A stretch of DNA of 64,000 bases, from NCBI GenBank assembly GCA_964408805.1, contig CAYPAV010000017.1:41897-105896 (forward strand), given 5' to 3'. The notes beneath the pieces were generated by a model, which was given only the letters and a program-made list of their open reading frames with translations, was not told the DNA's origin and searched no databases. Positions 17,224 through 25,101 of the stretch are shown in pieces. Numbering within the stretch: the first letter of the stretch is position 1; each line of letters opens with the position of its first letter. The DNA comes from CAYPAV01 sp964408805. GTDB lineage: Bacteria > Pseudomonadota > Alphaproteobacteria > UBA8366. The position numbers and the translations under genes were made by a program.

Positions 17224-18036
17224 ATGCGTAGCGGGTTGATCGCACAGAAACTGGGCATGTCCCGCGTCTTCACGGATGACGGATCGCATGTGCCGGTGAC
17301 CGTGTTGAAGGTCGATGGATGTCATGTCATCGCCGTTCGGACCGAGGAAACAGACGGTTACAATGCCGTCCAGCTCGGCGCGGGAAAGGCCAAGGTCAAG
17401 AACACGACGCAGCCGATGCGCGGGCATTATGCCAAGGCGAAAGTGGAGCCGCGGCGCAAGCTCGCGGAATTTCGGGTCAGCGCCGATGCCTTGCTGGATG
17501 TGGGAGCCGAACTCTCCGCCGATCATTTCGTCGCCGGCCAGTATGTCGACGTCGCCGGCCGGAGTATCGGCAAGGGTTTCGCGGGCGCGATGAAGCGGCA
17601 CGGCTTCTCGGGTCTCCGCGCCAGCCATGGCGTTTCTATTTCCCACCGCGCTCACGGCTCGACCGGCAACAGTCAGGATCCGGGCAAGGTCTTCAAGGGC
17701 AAGAAGATGGCGGGTCATATGGGTGATGCCCGGGTCACCACCCAGAACCTTGAGATCGTCCAGACCGACGCCGATCGCGGCCTTATCTTGGTCAAGGGCG
17801 CGGTCCCCGGCGCCAAAGGCGGTTGGGTCTTGATCAGCGATGCGACCAAGAAGCTGTTGCCTGAGGATGCCCCCTTCCCGGCGGCGCTCTTGTCCGACGC
17901 GGCCGACGAAACGGACGCCGAAGAGGAGGTCGCGGAAGAGTCCGCCGCTGAAGAAGCAACCGCGGAGGAAGCCGGCGCCGAGGAAGGCAAGGACGAGACG
18001 GGTGCCGCGGAAGACCAAGGCGAGGCGAAGGAATAA
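17224..18036 (+). CDS. rplC: 50S ribosomal protein L3 with a long acidic C-terminal tail
   Basis: A 270-residue L3. The core (residues 1-220) has the expected start MRSGLIAQKLGMSRVF and the GKGFAGAMKRHGFSGLRASHG stretch reaching toward the peptidyl-transferase centre. After about residue 220 an extra tail of some 50 residues follows, almost only Glu, Ala, Asp and Gly, with no counterpart in standard L3 of about 210 residues. Acidic tails of this kind occur on L3 in some alphaproteobacteria. The ATG at 17224 follows GAGG; the frame opening at 17194 overlaps rpsJ and is not family-like. Confidence 0.97.
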   Translation: MRSGLIAQKLGMSRVFTDDGSHVPVTVLKVDGCHVIAVRTEETDGYNAVQLGAGKAKVKNTTQPMRGHYAKAKVEPRRKLAEFRVSADALLDVGAELSADHFVAGQYVDVAGRSIGKGFAGAMKRHGFSGLRASHGVSISHRAHGSTGNSQDPGKVFKGKKMAGHMGDARVTTQNLEIVQTDADRGLILVKGAVPGAKGGWVLISDATKKLLPEDAPFPAALLSDAADETDAEEEVAEESAAEEATAEEAGAEEGKDETGAAEDQGEAKE

Positions 18037-18041
18037 GCGCG

Positions 18042-18662
18042 ATGAAGTGCAAGGTGGTCAGTCTCGACAACAAGGCGGCGGGTGATATCGAACTCGCCGA
18101 CGAGGTATTCGGCGCCGAGGTTAGGCGCGATATCCTCGCGCGCATGGTGAACTATCAATTGGCGAAGCGGCGGGCCGTCAGCCATAAAACCAAGCATATG
18201 GGCGAAGTTCGGGGGTCGACGGCGAAACCGTGGCGTCAAAAGGGAACCGGTCGCGCCCGCGTGGGCTCGATCCGCGCGCCGCATTTCCGGGGCGGCGGCA
18301 CCGTCTTCGGGCCGGTCGTACGCAGTCATGCCCACAAACTGCCGAAGCGCGTCCGCCGCATGGCGTTGAAATGCGCGCTCTCCTCGAAACAGGCGGAGGG
18401 CAAGCTGATAATCCTCAAGGAAGCCGCGCTGAAGGAAGGCAAAGCCAAGGTCTTGCGCGCGCAATTGGCCGCGCTCGGTTGGTCGGATACGTTGATCGTC
18501 GCCGGCGCCGAGATCGATGAGAATTTTGCCCGCGCGGCGCGAAATCTACCGCATGTAGACGTGCTGCCGACGGCCGGCGCCAATGTCTACGACATACTCC
18601 GGCGTGACACGCTCGTATTGACGCCGGAAGCGGTCGAAGCCTTGGAGGCGCGCCTGAAATGA
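18042..18662 (+). CDS. rplD: 50S ribosomal protein L4
   Basis: A 206-residue L4 of usual size. The conserved extended loop that lines the exit tunnel is clear: KPWRQKGTGRARVGSIRAPH followed by the glycine-rich FRGGGTVFGP. In E. coli L4 binds the S10 leader and represses its own operon; whether that happens here is open, but a candidate leader structure exists upstream of rpsJ. It starts 5 bases after rplC and its stop overlaps the rplW start in an ATGA. Confidence 0.98.
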   Translation: MKCKVVSLDNKAAGDIELADEVFGAEVRRDILARMVNYQLAKRRAVSHKTKHMGEVRGSTAKPWRQKGTGRARVGSIRAPHFRGGGTVFGPVVRSHAHKLPKRVRRMALKCALSSKQAEGKLIILKEAALKEGKAKVLRAQLAALGWSDTLIVAGAEIDENFARAARNLPHVDVLPTAGANVYDILRRDTLVLTPEAVEALEARLK

Positions 18663-18982
18663 GCTGGAAATATCACACCAAGACATCAATCGATCAGGCA
18701 CGGATGTACGAGCTGATTCGCTCACCGATGATCACCGAGAAATCCACCCTCGGATCCGAGCACAACCAGGTCACCTTCCGGGTGCCGCTGAATGCGACGA
18801 AGCCCGAGATCAAGGCCGCCGTCGAAGGCCTGTTCGACGTCAAGGTGAAAGCGGTGAACACGCTGCGCCAGAAGGGCAAGACGAAGAGCTTCCGAGGCCG
18901 CCGCGGACGCCGCAGCGATTTCAAGAAAGCGATCATTAGCCTCGAAGAAGGCCAATCGATCGACGTCACGACGGGGGTCTGA
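18659..18982 (+). CDS. rplW: 50S ribosomal protein L23
   Basis: A 107-residue L23, located at the tunnel exit where it docks trigger factor and SRP. The family start MYELIRSPMITEKSTL is present, here preceded by about 15 extra residues if translation begins at the ATG overlapping the rplD stop (18659). An internal ATG at 18704 would give the shorter classical form. The ATGA overlap favours the longer start. Conserved TLRQKGKTKSFRGRRG is the rRNA-binding loop. Confidence 0.95.
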   Translation: MSWKYHTKTSIDQARMYELIRSPMITEKSTLGSEHNQVTFRVPLNATKPEIKAAVEGLFDVKVKAVNTLRQKGKTKSFRGRRGRRSDFKKAIISLEEGQSIDVTTGV

Positions 18983-18985
18983 CCG

Positions 18986-19819
18986 ATGGCCTTGAAAACC
19001 TTCAATCCGATAACGCCGAGTACGCGTGGACTGGTCATTGTCGATCGCTCCGGCCTCTACAAGGGCAAGCCTGTCAAGGGTCTGACCAAGGGGCTCTCGC
19101 AAAAAGCCGGTCGCAACAATATGGGCCGGATTACCGCGCGGCGGCGCGGCGGCGGCCACAAGCGGCGTTATCGCATGGTCGACTTTAAACGGCGGACCTT
19201 CGATGTCCCGGCCACGGTCGAACGGATCGAGTATGATCCCAATCGGACGGCCTTCATCGCCCTTATCCGCTATGCCGATGGAACCCAGTCCTATATTTTG
19301 GCGCCGCAGCGCCTGGGCGAGGGCGACGAGGTGATCTCGACCGCCGGGCGCGCCGATATCAAACCTGGCAACGCCATGCCGCTCGCCAACATTCCGGTCG
19401 GCACCATCGTTCATAACGTCGAGATGAAGGTCGGCAAGGGCGGACAGATCGCCCGCAGCGGCGGAACCTATGTTCAGCTCGTCGGACGAGACTCGGGCTA
19501 CGCCCAGATCAAATTGAACTCGGGCGAGCTGCGAACGGTACGGGCCGAATGCATGGCGACGATCGGCGCGGTCTCGAACCCGGATCAAGCGAATATCAAA
19601 CTTGGCAAGGCCGGCCGGAAGCGCTGGCTCGGCAAGCGACCGTCGGTTCGCGGCGTTGCGATGAACCCGGTCGACCATCCCCATGGTGGCGGCGAGGGCA
19701 GAACCTCCGGCGGTCGCCACCCGGTGACGCCGTGGGGTGTGCCGACGAAGGGCAAGCGCACGCGCCAGAAAAACAAGGCGAGCGACAAGCTCATCATTCG
19801 GCGTCGGCACAAGCGGTAG
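18986..19819 (+). CDS. rplB: 50S ribosomal protein L2
   Basis: A 277-residue L2, full length. It contains the conserved C-terminal GVAMNPVDHPHGGGEGRTSG, whose histidine lies near the peptidyl-transferase centre, and the N-terminal KGLSQKAGRNNMGRITARRR rRNA-binding stretch. L2 is needed for subunit joining and tRNA binding. It starts 3 bases after rplW and is followed by rpsS after 16 bases. Confidence 0.98.
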   Translation: MALKTFNPITPSTRGLVIVDRSGLYKGKPVKGLTKGLSQKAGRNNMGRITARRRGGGHKRRYRMVDFKRRTFDVPATVERIEYDPNRTAFIALIRYADGTQSYILAPQRLGEGDEVISTAGRADIKPGNAMPLANIPVGTIVHNVEMKVGKGGQIARSGGTYVQLVGRDSGYAQIKLNSGELRTVRAECMATIGAVSNPDQANIKLGKAGRKRWLGKRPSVRGVAMNPVDHPHGGGEGRTSGGRHPVTPWGVPTKGKRTRQKNKASDKLIIRRRHKR

Positions 19820-19835
19820 GTGAGGAGATGCAGCC

Positions 19836-20114
19836 GTGACCCGTTCTGTTTGGAAAGGTCCGTTCGTAGACGGATATTTGTTGAAGAAGGCCGAAACCGT
19901 GCGTGACTCCGGGCGGAACGATGTTATCCGCACGTGGTCCAGGCGTTCGACCATCCTGCCGCAATTCGTCGGACTTACCTTCGGCGTCTATAATGGCCAG
20001 AAGTTCATCCCCGTCCTGGTGACGGAGAACATGATTGGCCATAAATTCGGTGAATTCTCGCCGACCCGCACGTTTTACGGCCATGCGGCCGACAAACGGG
20101 CGCGGAGGGCCTAG
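19836..20114 (+). CDS. rpsS: 30S ribosomal protein S19
   Basis: A 92-residue S19 of standard length with the family start MTRSVWKGPFVDGYLLKKAE and the conserved end KFGEFSPTRTFYGHAADKRA. S19 sits in the 30S head, pairs with S13 and contacts the A-site tRNA region and the B1 bridges. It is followed by rplV after only 3 bases, so the two are likely translationally coupled. Confidence 0.98.
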   Translation: MTRSVWKGPFVDGYLLKKAETVRDSGRNDVIRTWSRRSTILPQFVGLTFGVYNGQKFIPVLVTENMIGHKFGEFSPTRTFYGHAADKRARRA

Positions 20115-20117
20115 GGG

Positions 20118-20501
20118 ATGGGTAAGCGAAAGATGGAACGTCGGCTGGACGACAACGAGGCGCGGGCTCATGGGCGTTTCGTGCGGACCAGCCCGCAAAA
20201 ATTGAATCTAATCGCGCAATTGATCCGGGGCAAGCCCGCGGACGCCGCGATCGCCGAATTGACGTTCTCCAAGCGGCGGGTGGCCAACGATGTTCGCAAG
20301 GTGCTGCAATCCGCCGTGGCGAACGCCGAAAACAACCATCAACTGGATGTGGACCGCCTCTATGTGAAAGAGGCGAGCGTTGGGAAAACACTCGTATTCA
20401 AGCGGTTTCGCGCACGCGCGCGGGGCCGGATGGGGCGCATTCAAAAGCCCATCAGCAACCTCACGATCGTCGTGCGCGAACGTGAGGAGGAGGCCGAATA
20501 A
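20118..20501 (+). CDS. rplV: 50S ribosomal protein L22
   Basis: A 127-residue L22. The conserved core RFVRTSPQKLNLIAQLIRGK and the tunnel-reaching hairpin RFRARARGRMGRIQKPISNL are intact; this hairpin helps form the exit-tunnel constriction with L4 and is a site of macrolide-resistance mutations. The N-terminus has a short extra basic stretch (MGKRKMERRLDD). Its TAA stop shares one base with the rpsC ATG. Confidence 0.98.
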   Translation: MGKRKMERRLDDNEARAHGRFVRTSPQKLNLIAQLIRGKPADAAIAELTFSKRRVANDVRKVLQSAVANAENNHQLDVDRLYVKEASVGKTLVFKRFRARARGRMGRIQKPISNLTIVVREREEEAE

Positions 20502-21178
20502 TGGGTCAGAAAGTAAATCCGATCGGGTTTCGTCTCGGGATCAACCGAACCTGGGATTCGCGCTGGTACGCGGATCGCGATTACGGCGGTCTGCTGCACG
20601 ACGACCTGAAGATCCGCGGTTACATCGAAGACCGATTGAGCCAGGCCGGCGTGTCGCGCGTCATCATCGAGCGTCCCGCGAAGCGCGCCCGGATCACGAT
20701 CCATACGGCGCGGCCGGGCGTCGTGATCGGAAAGAAGGGCGCCGATATCGAGCTCTTGCGGCAGGAACTCGGCCGCATGACCGAGAGCGACGTTACCTTG
20801 AACATCGTCGAGATTCGCAAGCCCGAGCTGGACGCGAAGCTGGTCGCGGAGAATATCGCCCAGCAATTGACGCGTCGGGTCGCGTTCCGCAGGGCGATGA
20901 AGCGAGCCGTCCAGTCGGCGATTCGTCTCGGTGCCGGCGGCATTCGCATCAAATGCGGCGGTCGTCTCGGCGGTGTCGAAATCGCGCGTGCAGAGTGGTA
21001 CCGGGAGGGCCGGGTGCCGCTGCACACCTTGCGCGCCGATATTGATTACGGCACGTCGACCGCGCAGACGACCTACGGTGCCTGCGGCGTGAAAGTCTGG
21101 GTCTTCAAGGGCGAGATTATGGAACATGATCCGATGGCCTCGGAGCGCCGGGTGCAGGATCAGCAGCCGCAGCGCTGA
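20501..21178 (+). CDS. rpsC: 30S ribosomal protein S3
   Basis: A 225-residue S3. The start MGQKVNPIGFRLGINRTWDS and the KH-domain GVVIGKKGADIE loop identify it; the C-terminal S3 domain (GRLGGVEIARAEWYREGRVP) forms part of the mRNA entry channel and its helicase activity. It begins in an overlap with the rplV stop and is separated from rplP by 25 bases. Confidence 0.98.
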   Translation: MGQKVNPIGFRLGINRTWDSRWYADRDYGGLLHDDLKIRGYIEDRLSQAGVSRVIIERPAKRARITIHTARPGVVIGKKGADIELLRQELGRMTESDVTLNIVEIRKPELDAKLVAENIAQQLTRRVAFRRAMKRAVQSAIRLGAGGIRIKCGGRLGGVEIARAEWYREGRVPLHTLRADIDYGTSTAQTTYGACGVKVWVFKGEIMEHDPMASERRVQDQQPQR

Positions 21179-21203
21179 CGGCCGAGGTTAAGGATAGGGA
21201 ACG

Positions 21204-21623
21204 ATGTTAAGTCCGAAACGAACCAAATACCGGAAGGCGCAGAAGGGCCGGGTCCATGGCATGGCCAAGGGCGGGACCAGTCTTAATTTCGGCGCCTATG
21301 GATTGAAGGCGGTCGAGCCGGGTCGCATCACGGCGCGCCAAATCGAGGCAGCGCGGCGCGCGATAACTCGACATATCAAGCGCGCGGGCAAGATTTGGAT
21401 TCGAATTTTTCCGGACGTGCCGGTCAGCGGCAAACCCGCCGAGGTCCGGATGGGCAAGGGCAAGGGGACGCCCGAATACTGGATGTGCCGCGTGAAGCCC
21501 GGAAAGGTCATGTTCGAACTGGATGGCGTGGATTCGGAAATCGCCCGCATGGCGTTCGATCTGGCGGCGGCGAAACTCCCGATCCGGTGCCGCTTCGTCA
21601 CCCGTATCGGGAGCGGGGAATAG
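21204..21623 (+). CDS. rplP: 50S ribosomal protein L16
   Basis: A 139-residue L16 with the conserved start MLSPKRTKYRKAQKGRVHG and the glycine-rich MGKGKGTPEYWMCRVKPGK segment near the A-site tRNA elbow. The usual arginine hydroxylation target of YcfD lies in this region in enterobacteria. It is 4 bases upstream of rpmC. A GGATAGGGA sequence precedes the ATG. Confidence 0.98.
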   Translation: MLSPKRTKYRKAQKGRVHGMAKGGTSLNFGAYGLKAVEPGRITARQIEAARRAITRHIKRAGKIWIRIFPDVPVSGKPAEVRMGKGKGTPEYWMCRVKPGKVMFELDGVDSEIARMAFDLAAAKLPIRCRFVTRIGSGE

Positions 21624-21627
21624 AACG

Positions 21628-21825
21628 ATGAAGGTCGAGGATTTAAGGCAGAAGTCCGAGGATGAACTGACCGACGAGCTCGGTGGCCTGCAAAAAGAGG
21701 CTTTCAACCTTAGATTTCAGAAAGCCAGTGGCCAATTGGAGAACACAGCGCGCGTCCGCGAGGTGCGGCGGGACATCGCCCGGATCAAGACGATCCTTCA
21801 CGGGCGACAGGCCGCGGCCTCTTAA
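21628..21825 (+). CDS. rpmC: 50S ribosomal protein L29
   Basis: A 65-residue helical L29 starting MKVEDLRQKSEDELTDELGG, with the conserved FNLRFQKASGQLENTARVRE helix. The gene is embedded in a longer open frame from 21523 that belongs to rplP in another frame; the ATG at 21628 is right for the family. L29 lies at the tunnel exit beside L23. It is followed by rpsQ after 11 bases. Confidence 0.96.
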   Translation: MKVEDLRQKSEDELTDELGGLQKEAFNLRFQKASGQLENTARVREVRRDIARIKTILHGRQAAAS

Positions 21826-21836
21826 GGAGAACGGGA

Positions 21837-22082
21837 ATGTCGAGACGGGTAATGCAAGGGCGCGTGTTGCGCGATGCGAAGGACAAGACCGTGCCGGTCA
21901 TGGTCGAGCGTCGGGTCAAGCATCCGCTGTACAAGAAATTCGTCAGGCGGTCGAAGAAATACCTCGCGCATGACGAGCAGAACGTCTGCAAGGAAGGCGA
22001 TGTGGTCCGGATCTTCGAATGCCGTCCCATCTCGAAGCGGAAGCGTTTCGTCGTGGCCGCGGATGCGGGCGAAAAGAGTTAG
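21837..22082 (+). CDS. rpsQ: 30S ribosomal protein S17
   Basis: An 81-residue S17 of OB fold. It shows the family order GRVLRDAKDKTVPVMVERRV, then HPLYKKFVRRSKKYLAHDE, then the VRIFECRPISKRKRFVV ending. It binds 16S helix 11 early in 30S assembly. A GGAGAACGGGA sequence precedes the ATG. It ends the S10 gene order and is followed by rplN after 12 bases with no visible terminator, so S10 and spc genes probably form one transcript. Confidence 0.98.
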   Translation: MSRRVMQGRVLRDAKDKTVPVMVERRVKHPLYKKFVRRSKKYLAHDEQNVCKEGDVVRIFECRPISKRKRFVVAADAGEKS

Positions 22083-22094
22083 GGAGACCGCGTC

Positions 22095-22463
22095 ATGATT
22101 CAGATGCAGACAAATTTGGATGTCGCCGATAACTCAGGCGCCCGGCGCGTCCAATGCATCAAGGTGCTCGGCGGCTCGAAGCGCATGACCGCGGCCGTCG
22201 GCGACGTGATCGTCGTCAGCGTCAAGGAAGCCATTCCTCGCGGTCGCGTGAAGAAAGGCGATATTCATCGCGCGGTCATCGTCCGAACGGCGAAGGAAAT
22301 CAGTCGCAATGACGGAACCAGCATTCGTTTCGACCGCAACGCCGCGGTGCTGATCGACAATAACGGGGAGCCGATCGGAACGCGCATCTTCGGACCGGTA
22401 ACGCGCGAGCTTCGTTCGCGGCAGTTTATGAAGATCGTTTCGCTGGCGCCCGAAGTCATTTGA
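22095..22463 (+). CDS. rplN: 50S ribosomal protein L14
   Basis: A 122-residue L14, exactly the usual length. The start MIQMQTNLDVADNSGARRVQ and the C-terminal FGPVTRELRSRQFMKIVSLA are highly conserved. L14 forms intersubunit bridges and binds RsfS during ribosome silencing. It is the first gene of the spc order. The 71-base gap that follows is unusual for this block and holds four tandem repeats before rplX. Confidence 0.98.
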   Translation: MIQMQTNLDVADNSGARRVQCIKVLGGSKRMTAAVGDVIVVSVKEAIPRGRVKKGDIHRAVIVRTAKEISRNDGTSIRFDRNAAVLIDNNGEPIGTRIFGPVTRELRSRQFMKIVSLAPEVI

Positions 22464-22475
22464 CGGGCGCGCCGG

Positions 22476-22534
22476 AGATCGAGTGAGAAGAGATCGAGTG
22501 AGAAGAGATCGAGTGAGAAGAGATCGAGTGAGAA
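22476..22534 (+). repeat. Four tandem 15-nt repeats carrying the rplX ribosome-binding region
   Basis: The unit AGATCGAGTGAGAAG occurs at 22476, 22491 and 22506, with a 14-base final copy from 22521 ending at 22534, directly before the rplX ATG (22535). Each copy holds a GAG/GAGAAG purine run, so the ribosome-binding sequence is effectively multiplied. The copies are identical, implying recent expansion or active conservation. Confidence 0.9.
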
Positions 22535-22852
22535 ATGGCACAGAAGTTTAAGAAGGGCGATCGGGTGCAAATCCTCGCCGGTAAGGATAAGGGCAAGCAG
22601 GGTGAAATTCTGCGCATGGTGCCGGCGGACAACCGCGCCATCGTGCAGGGGGTGAACATCGCGCGGCGCCACACCCGGCCGACCCAATCCAATCCCGGCG
22701 GTATCGTCGACAAGGAGATGCCGATCGCGATCTCCAATCTCTCCCATATCGACCCGAATGACGACAAACCGACGCGGGTCGGATTCAAATTTCTCGAGGA
22801 TGGTCGCAAGGTGCGTGTCGCGAAGCGCTCCGGCGAGGTCATCGACAGTTGA
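22535..22852 (+). CDS. rplX: 50S ribosomal protein L24
   Basis: A 105-residue L24 with its N-terminal KOW motif (KFKKGDRVQILAGKDKGKQG) and the GVNIARRHTRPTQSNPGGIV loop. L24 nucleates 50S assembly by binding the 5' end of 23S rRNA. The unusual feature is its leader: the start codon directly follows four 15-nt repeats in which the only available Shine-Dalgarno-like purine tracts lie. rplE follows after 14 bases. Confidence 0.98.
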   Translation: MAQKFKKGDRVQILAGKDKGKQGEILRMVPADNRAIVQGVNIARRHTRPTQSNPGGIVDKEMPIAISNLSHIDPNDDKPTRVGFKFLEDGRKVRVAKRSGEVIDS

Positions 22853-22866
22853 CGGAGGCGGATGTC

Positions 22867-23424
22867 ATGGCAGAAAACGATTACGTTCCGCGTCTGCGCG
22901 AGCATTACGACAATGTCGTTCGCGGCTCGCTCACCGAGCAGTTCGGATACGGCAACCCGATGATGCTTCCCAGTCTTGAAAAGATCGTGGTCAATGTCGG
23001 TGCCGGTGAAGCGATCGCCGACGGCAAGAAAATCGATGCCATTTGTGCCGATTTGGCGGCGATCACGGGTCAGAAACCGATTGTCACCCATGCCAAGAAA
23101 TCGGTCGCGAATTTCAAGCTGCGCGAGGGCGTGCCGATCGGCGCGAAGGTAACGCTGCGGCGTCAGCGGATGTATGAATTTCTCGATCGGCTGATCATGG
23201 TCGCACTGCCGCGGGTTCGGGATTTTCGCGGTCTGTCGCCCCGGAGTTTCGACGGCAACGGGAATTATTCGCTTGGCCTGAAGGAACAGATCGTCTTTCC
23301 CGAGGTCAATTACGATCAGGTCGATGCCATACGCGGCATGGACATCACAATCTGCACGACGGCGGAAACCGACGAGGAAGCGCACGCGCTTCTGGTCGGT
23401 TTCAACATGCCGTTCGCGAGCTGA
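22867..23424 (+). CDS. rplE: 50S ribosomal protein L5
   Basis: A 185-residue L5. The family start YVPRLREHYDNVVRGSL, the KIVVNVGAGEAI strand and the C-terminal VDAIRGMDITICTTAETDEE are clear. L5 binds 5S rRNA and contacts the P-site tRNA elbow. The frame opens at a TTG at 22849, but GGAGG at 22854-22858 is well placed for the ATG at 22867, which also gives the expected length. Confidence 0.97.
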   Translation: MAENDYVPRLREHYDNVVRGSLTEQFGYGNPMMLPSLEKIVVNVGAGEAIADGKKIDAICADLAAITGQKPIVTHAKKSVANFKLREGVPIGAKVTLRRQRMYEFLDRLIMVALPRVRDFRGLSPRSFDGNGNYSLGLKEQIVFPEVNYDQVDAIRGMDITICTTAETDEEAHALLVGFNMPFAS

Positions 23425-23442
23425 AAAGCGAGGTTTTGGAAC

Positions 23443-23748
23443 ATGGCAAAGAAAAGCGCCATTGAACGGAACAAGAATCGAAAGCGGTTGGTCGAGAAAT
23501 ACGCGGCTAAGCGCGAGACCTTGAAGGATATTGCGAACGATCGCCGTCTTCCGGCGGAAGAACGTTTCGCGGCACGTTTGAAACTGGCCAAGCTGCCGCG
23601 TAACTCCTCGCCCGTGCGGTTGCGGAACCGCTGCGAGTTGACCGGCCGGCCGCGTGCCTTCTATCGCAAATTCAAATTGTCACGGATCGCGCTTCGCGAA
23701 CTGGCTTCGTCGGGCCAGGTTCCGGGCATGGTCAAATCGAGTTGGTAG
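23443..23748 (+). CDS. rpsN: 30S ribosomal protein S14
   Basis: A 101-residue S14 of the long, zinc-free type: the C-x2-C...C-x2-C zinc ribbon of the short form is absent and only one cysteine (RCELTGRPR) remains. The conserved C-terminus FKLSRIALRELASSGQVPGM is intact. S14 sits in the 30S head beside S3 and S10. It starts 18 bases after rplE. Confidence 0.98.
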   Translation: MAKKSAIERNKNRKRLVEKYAAKRETLKDIANDRRLPAEERFAARLKLAKLPRNSSPVRLRNRCELTGRPRAFYRKFKLSRIALRELASSGQVPGMVKSSW

Positions 23749-23763
23749 AGGAGGCGCGCGAAT

Positions 23764-24162
23764 ATGTCATTAAGTGATCCTCTTGGAGATATGTTGACCC
23801 GCATCCGCAATGGTCAGATGGGGGGCATGTCGACGATCGTTTGCCCGTCGTCGAAATTGCGCAGCAACGTTCTCGAGGTGTTGAAGCGCGAGGGCTATAT
23901 CCGCGGTTACAGCTGGGCCGAATTGCGTGACGGGATCAGCGAACTCACCATCGAATTGAAGTATCACGATGGCGAGCCGGTAATCCGCGAGATCAGCCGC
24001 GTTTCGACGCCGGGCCGCCGGATCTATTCGAAAATCAAGGACTTGCCCCGCATCTATAACGGGCTCGGGATCTCGATCCTTTCGACGCCGCGGGGTGTCC
24101 TCTCGGATGCCGAGGCGCGCGAACAGAATGTCGGGGGCGAAGTCCTCTGTCAGGTATTTTAG
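23764..24162 (+). CDS. rpsH: 30S ribosomal protein S8
   Basis: A 132-residue S8 beginning MSLSDPLGDMLTRIRNGQM and ending with the conserved GLGISILSTPRGVLSDAEAR, the surface that binds helix 21 of 16S rRNA. In E. coli S8 represses the spc operon by binding near rplE; a matching fold was not looked for in detail here. It has a normal spacing of 15 bases from rpsN. Confidence 0.98.
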   Translation: MSLSDPLGDMLTRIRNGQMGGMSTIVCPSSKLRSNVLEVLKREGYIRGYSWAELRDGISELTIELKYHDGEPVIREISRVSTPGRRIYSKIKDLPRIYNGLGISILSTPRGVLSDAEAREQNVGGEVLCQVF

Positions 24163-24172
24163 GAGGTCGGTC

Positions 24173-24712
24173 ATGTCCCGCGTAGGTCTCAGTCCGGTCA
24201 CGGTTCCCGATGGCGTCGAAGTGTCGCTTGCCGACGGCGCGTTCACGGCCAAGGGCAAGCTCGGCAGCCAGTCGGTGAACCTCGCCAATCTGGTGGAGGT
24301 CGCCATCGAGGACAAGCTGGTGGTGGTCAAGCCGATTGACGATTCGTTGCGCGCCCGGGCGATGTGGGGGACGACGCGCAGCCTGCTGAACAACGCCGTG
24401 GTCGGCGTTTCCGAAGGTTTTGCCAAGCGCCTGGAGGTCAACGGCGTCGGCTACCGTGCTCAGGTTCAGGGCAGGAAACTCAACCTGCAGCTCGGATACA
24501 GTCACGACATCGGCTACGACATTCCCGAGGGCGTGAAGATCGAGGTCGAGGGTGACCGCGGCAATGTGATCGCGATCAGCGGCGCCGATAAGCAGGCCGT
24601 GGGCCAGGTCGCGAGCGAGATTCGCGCGTTCCGCAAGCCGGAGCCATACAAAGGCAAGGGCATCAAGTACGCGGACGAGCAGATACTCCGTAAGGAAGGC
24701 AAGAAGAAGTAG
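24173..24712 (+). CDS. rplF: 50S ribosomal protein L6
   Basis: A 179-residue L6 with its two similar alpha/beta domains and the conserved KPEPYKGKGIKYADEQILRK ending. The ATG at 24173 follows AGGAGG and gives the usual start MSRVGLSPVTVPDGVEV; the longer open frame from 24095 overlaps rpsH and is not L6-like. L6 lies by the GTPase-associated centre. It is 10 bases after rpsH. Confidence 0.97.
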   Translation: MSRVGLSPVTVPDGVEVSLADGAFTAKGKLGSQSVNLANLVEVAIEDKLVVVKPIDDSLRARAMWGTTRSLLNNAVVGVSEGFAKRLEVNGVGYRAQVQGRKLNLQLGYSHDIGYDIPEGVKIEVEGDRGNVIAISGADKQAVGQVASEIRAFRKPEPYKGKGIKYADEQILRKEGKKK

Positions 24713-24724
24713 GGATCCAGGGCG

Positions 24725-25087
24725 ATGTTGATCGGAAATAAGTTATTCGAACGCCGCAGACAGCGCACGCGTCACAAATTGCGTAAGGTGGCACAAGGTC
24801 GGCCGCGCCTATCGGTGTTCCGTTCGGGCCGCCAGATCTATGCTCAGGTGATCGACGATCGGGCCGGAAACACCCTTGTCTCCGCCTCGTCGATCGACAA
24901 GGAACTGCGTGAAAAGCTGAAGACCGGCGCCAACAAGGACGCGGCGGTCGAGGTTGGCAAGCTGATCGCCGAGCGGGCCAAGACAGCTGGTATCGAGACC
25001 GTGATTTTCGATCGCGGCGGGTATCTTTATCACGGTCGCGTCAAGGCGCTGGGCGATGCCGCCCGTGACGCCGGACTGAAATTTTAA
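24725..25087 (+). CDS. rplR: 50S ribosomal protein L18
   Basis: A 120-residue L18 with the basic N-terminus (FERRRQRTRHKLRKVAQGRP) and conserved RLSVFRSGRQIYAQVIDD strand. L18 delivers 5S rRNA to the central protuberance with L5. The last residues FDRGGYLYHGRVKALGDAAR are typical. It is 12 bases after rplF and 14 before rpsE. Confidence 0.98.
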   Translation: MLIGNKLFERRRQRTRHKLRKVAQGRPRLSVFRSGRQIYAQVIDDRAGNTLVSASSIDKELREKLKTGANKDAAVEVGKLIAERAKTAGIETVIFDRGGYLYHGRVKALGDAARDAGLKF

Positions 25088-25101
25088 AGAGGACGGAAGC
25101 T

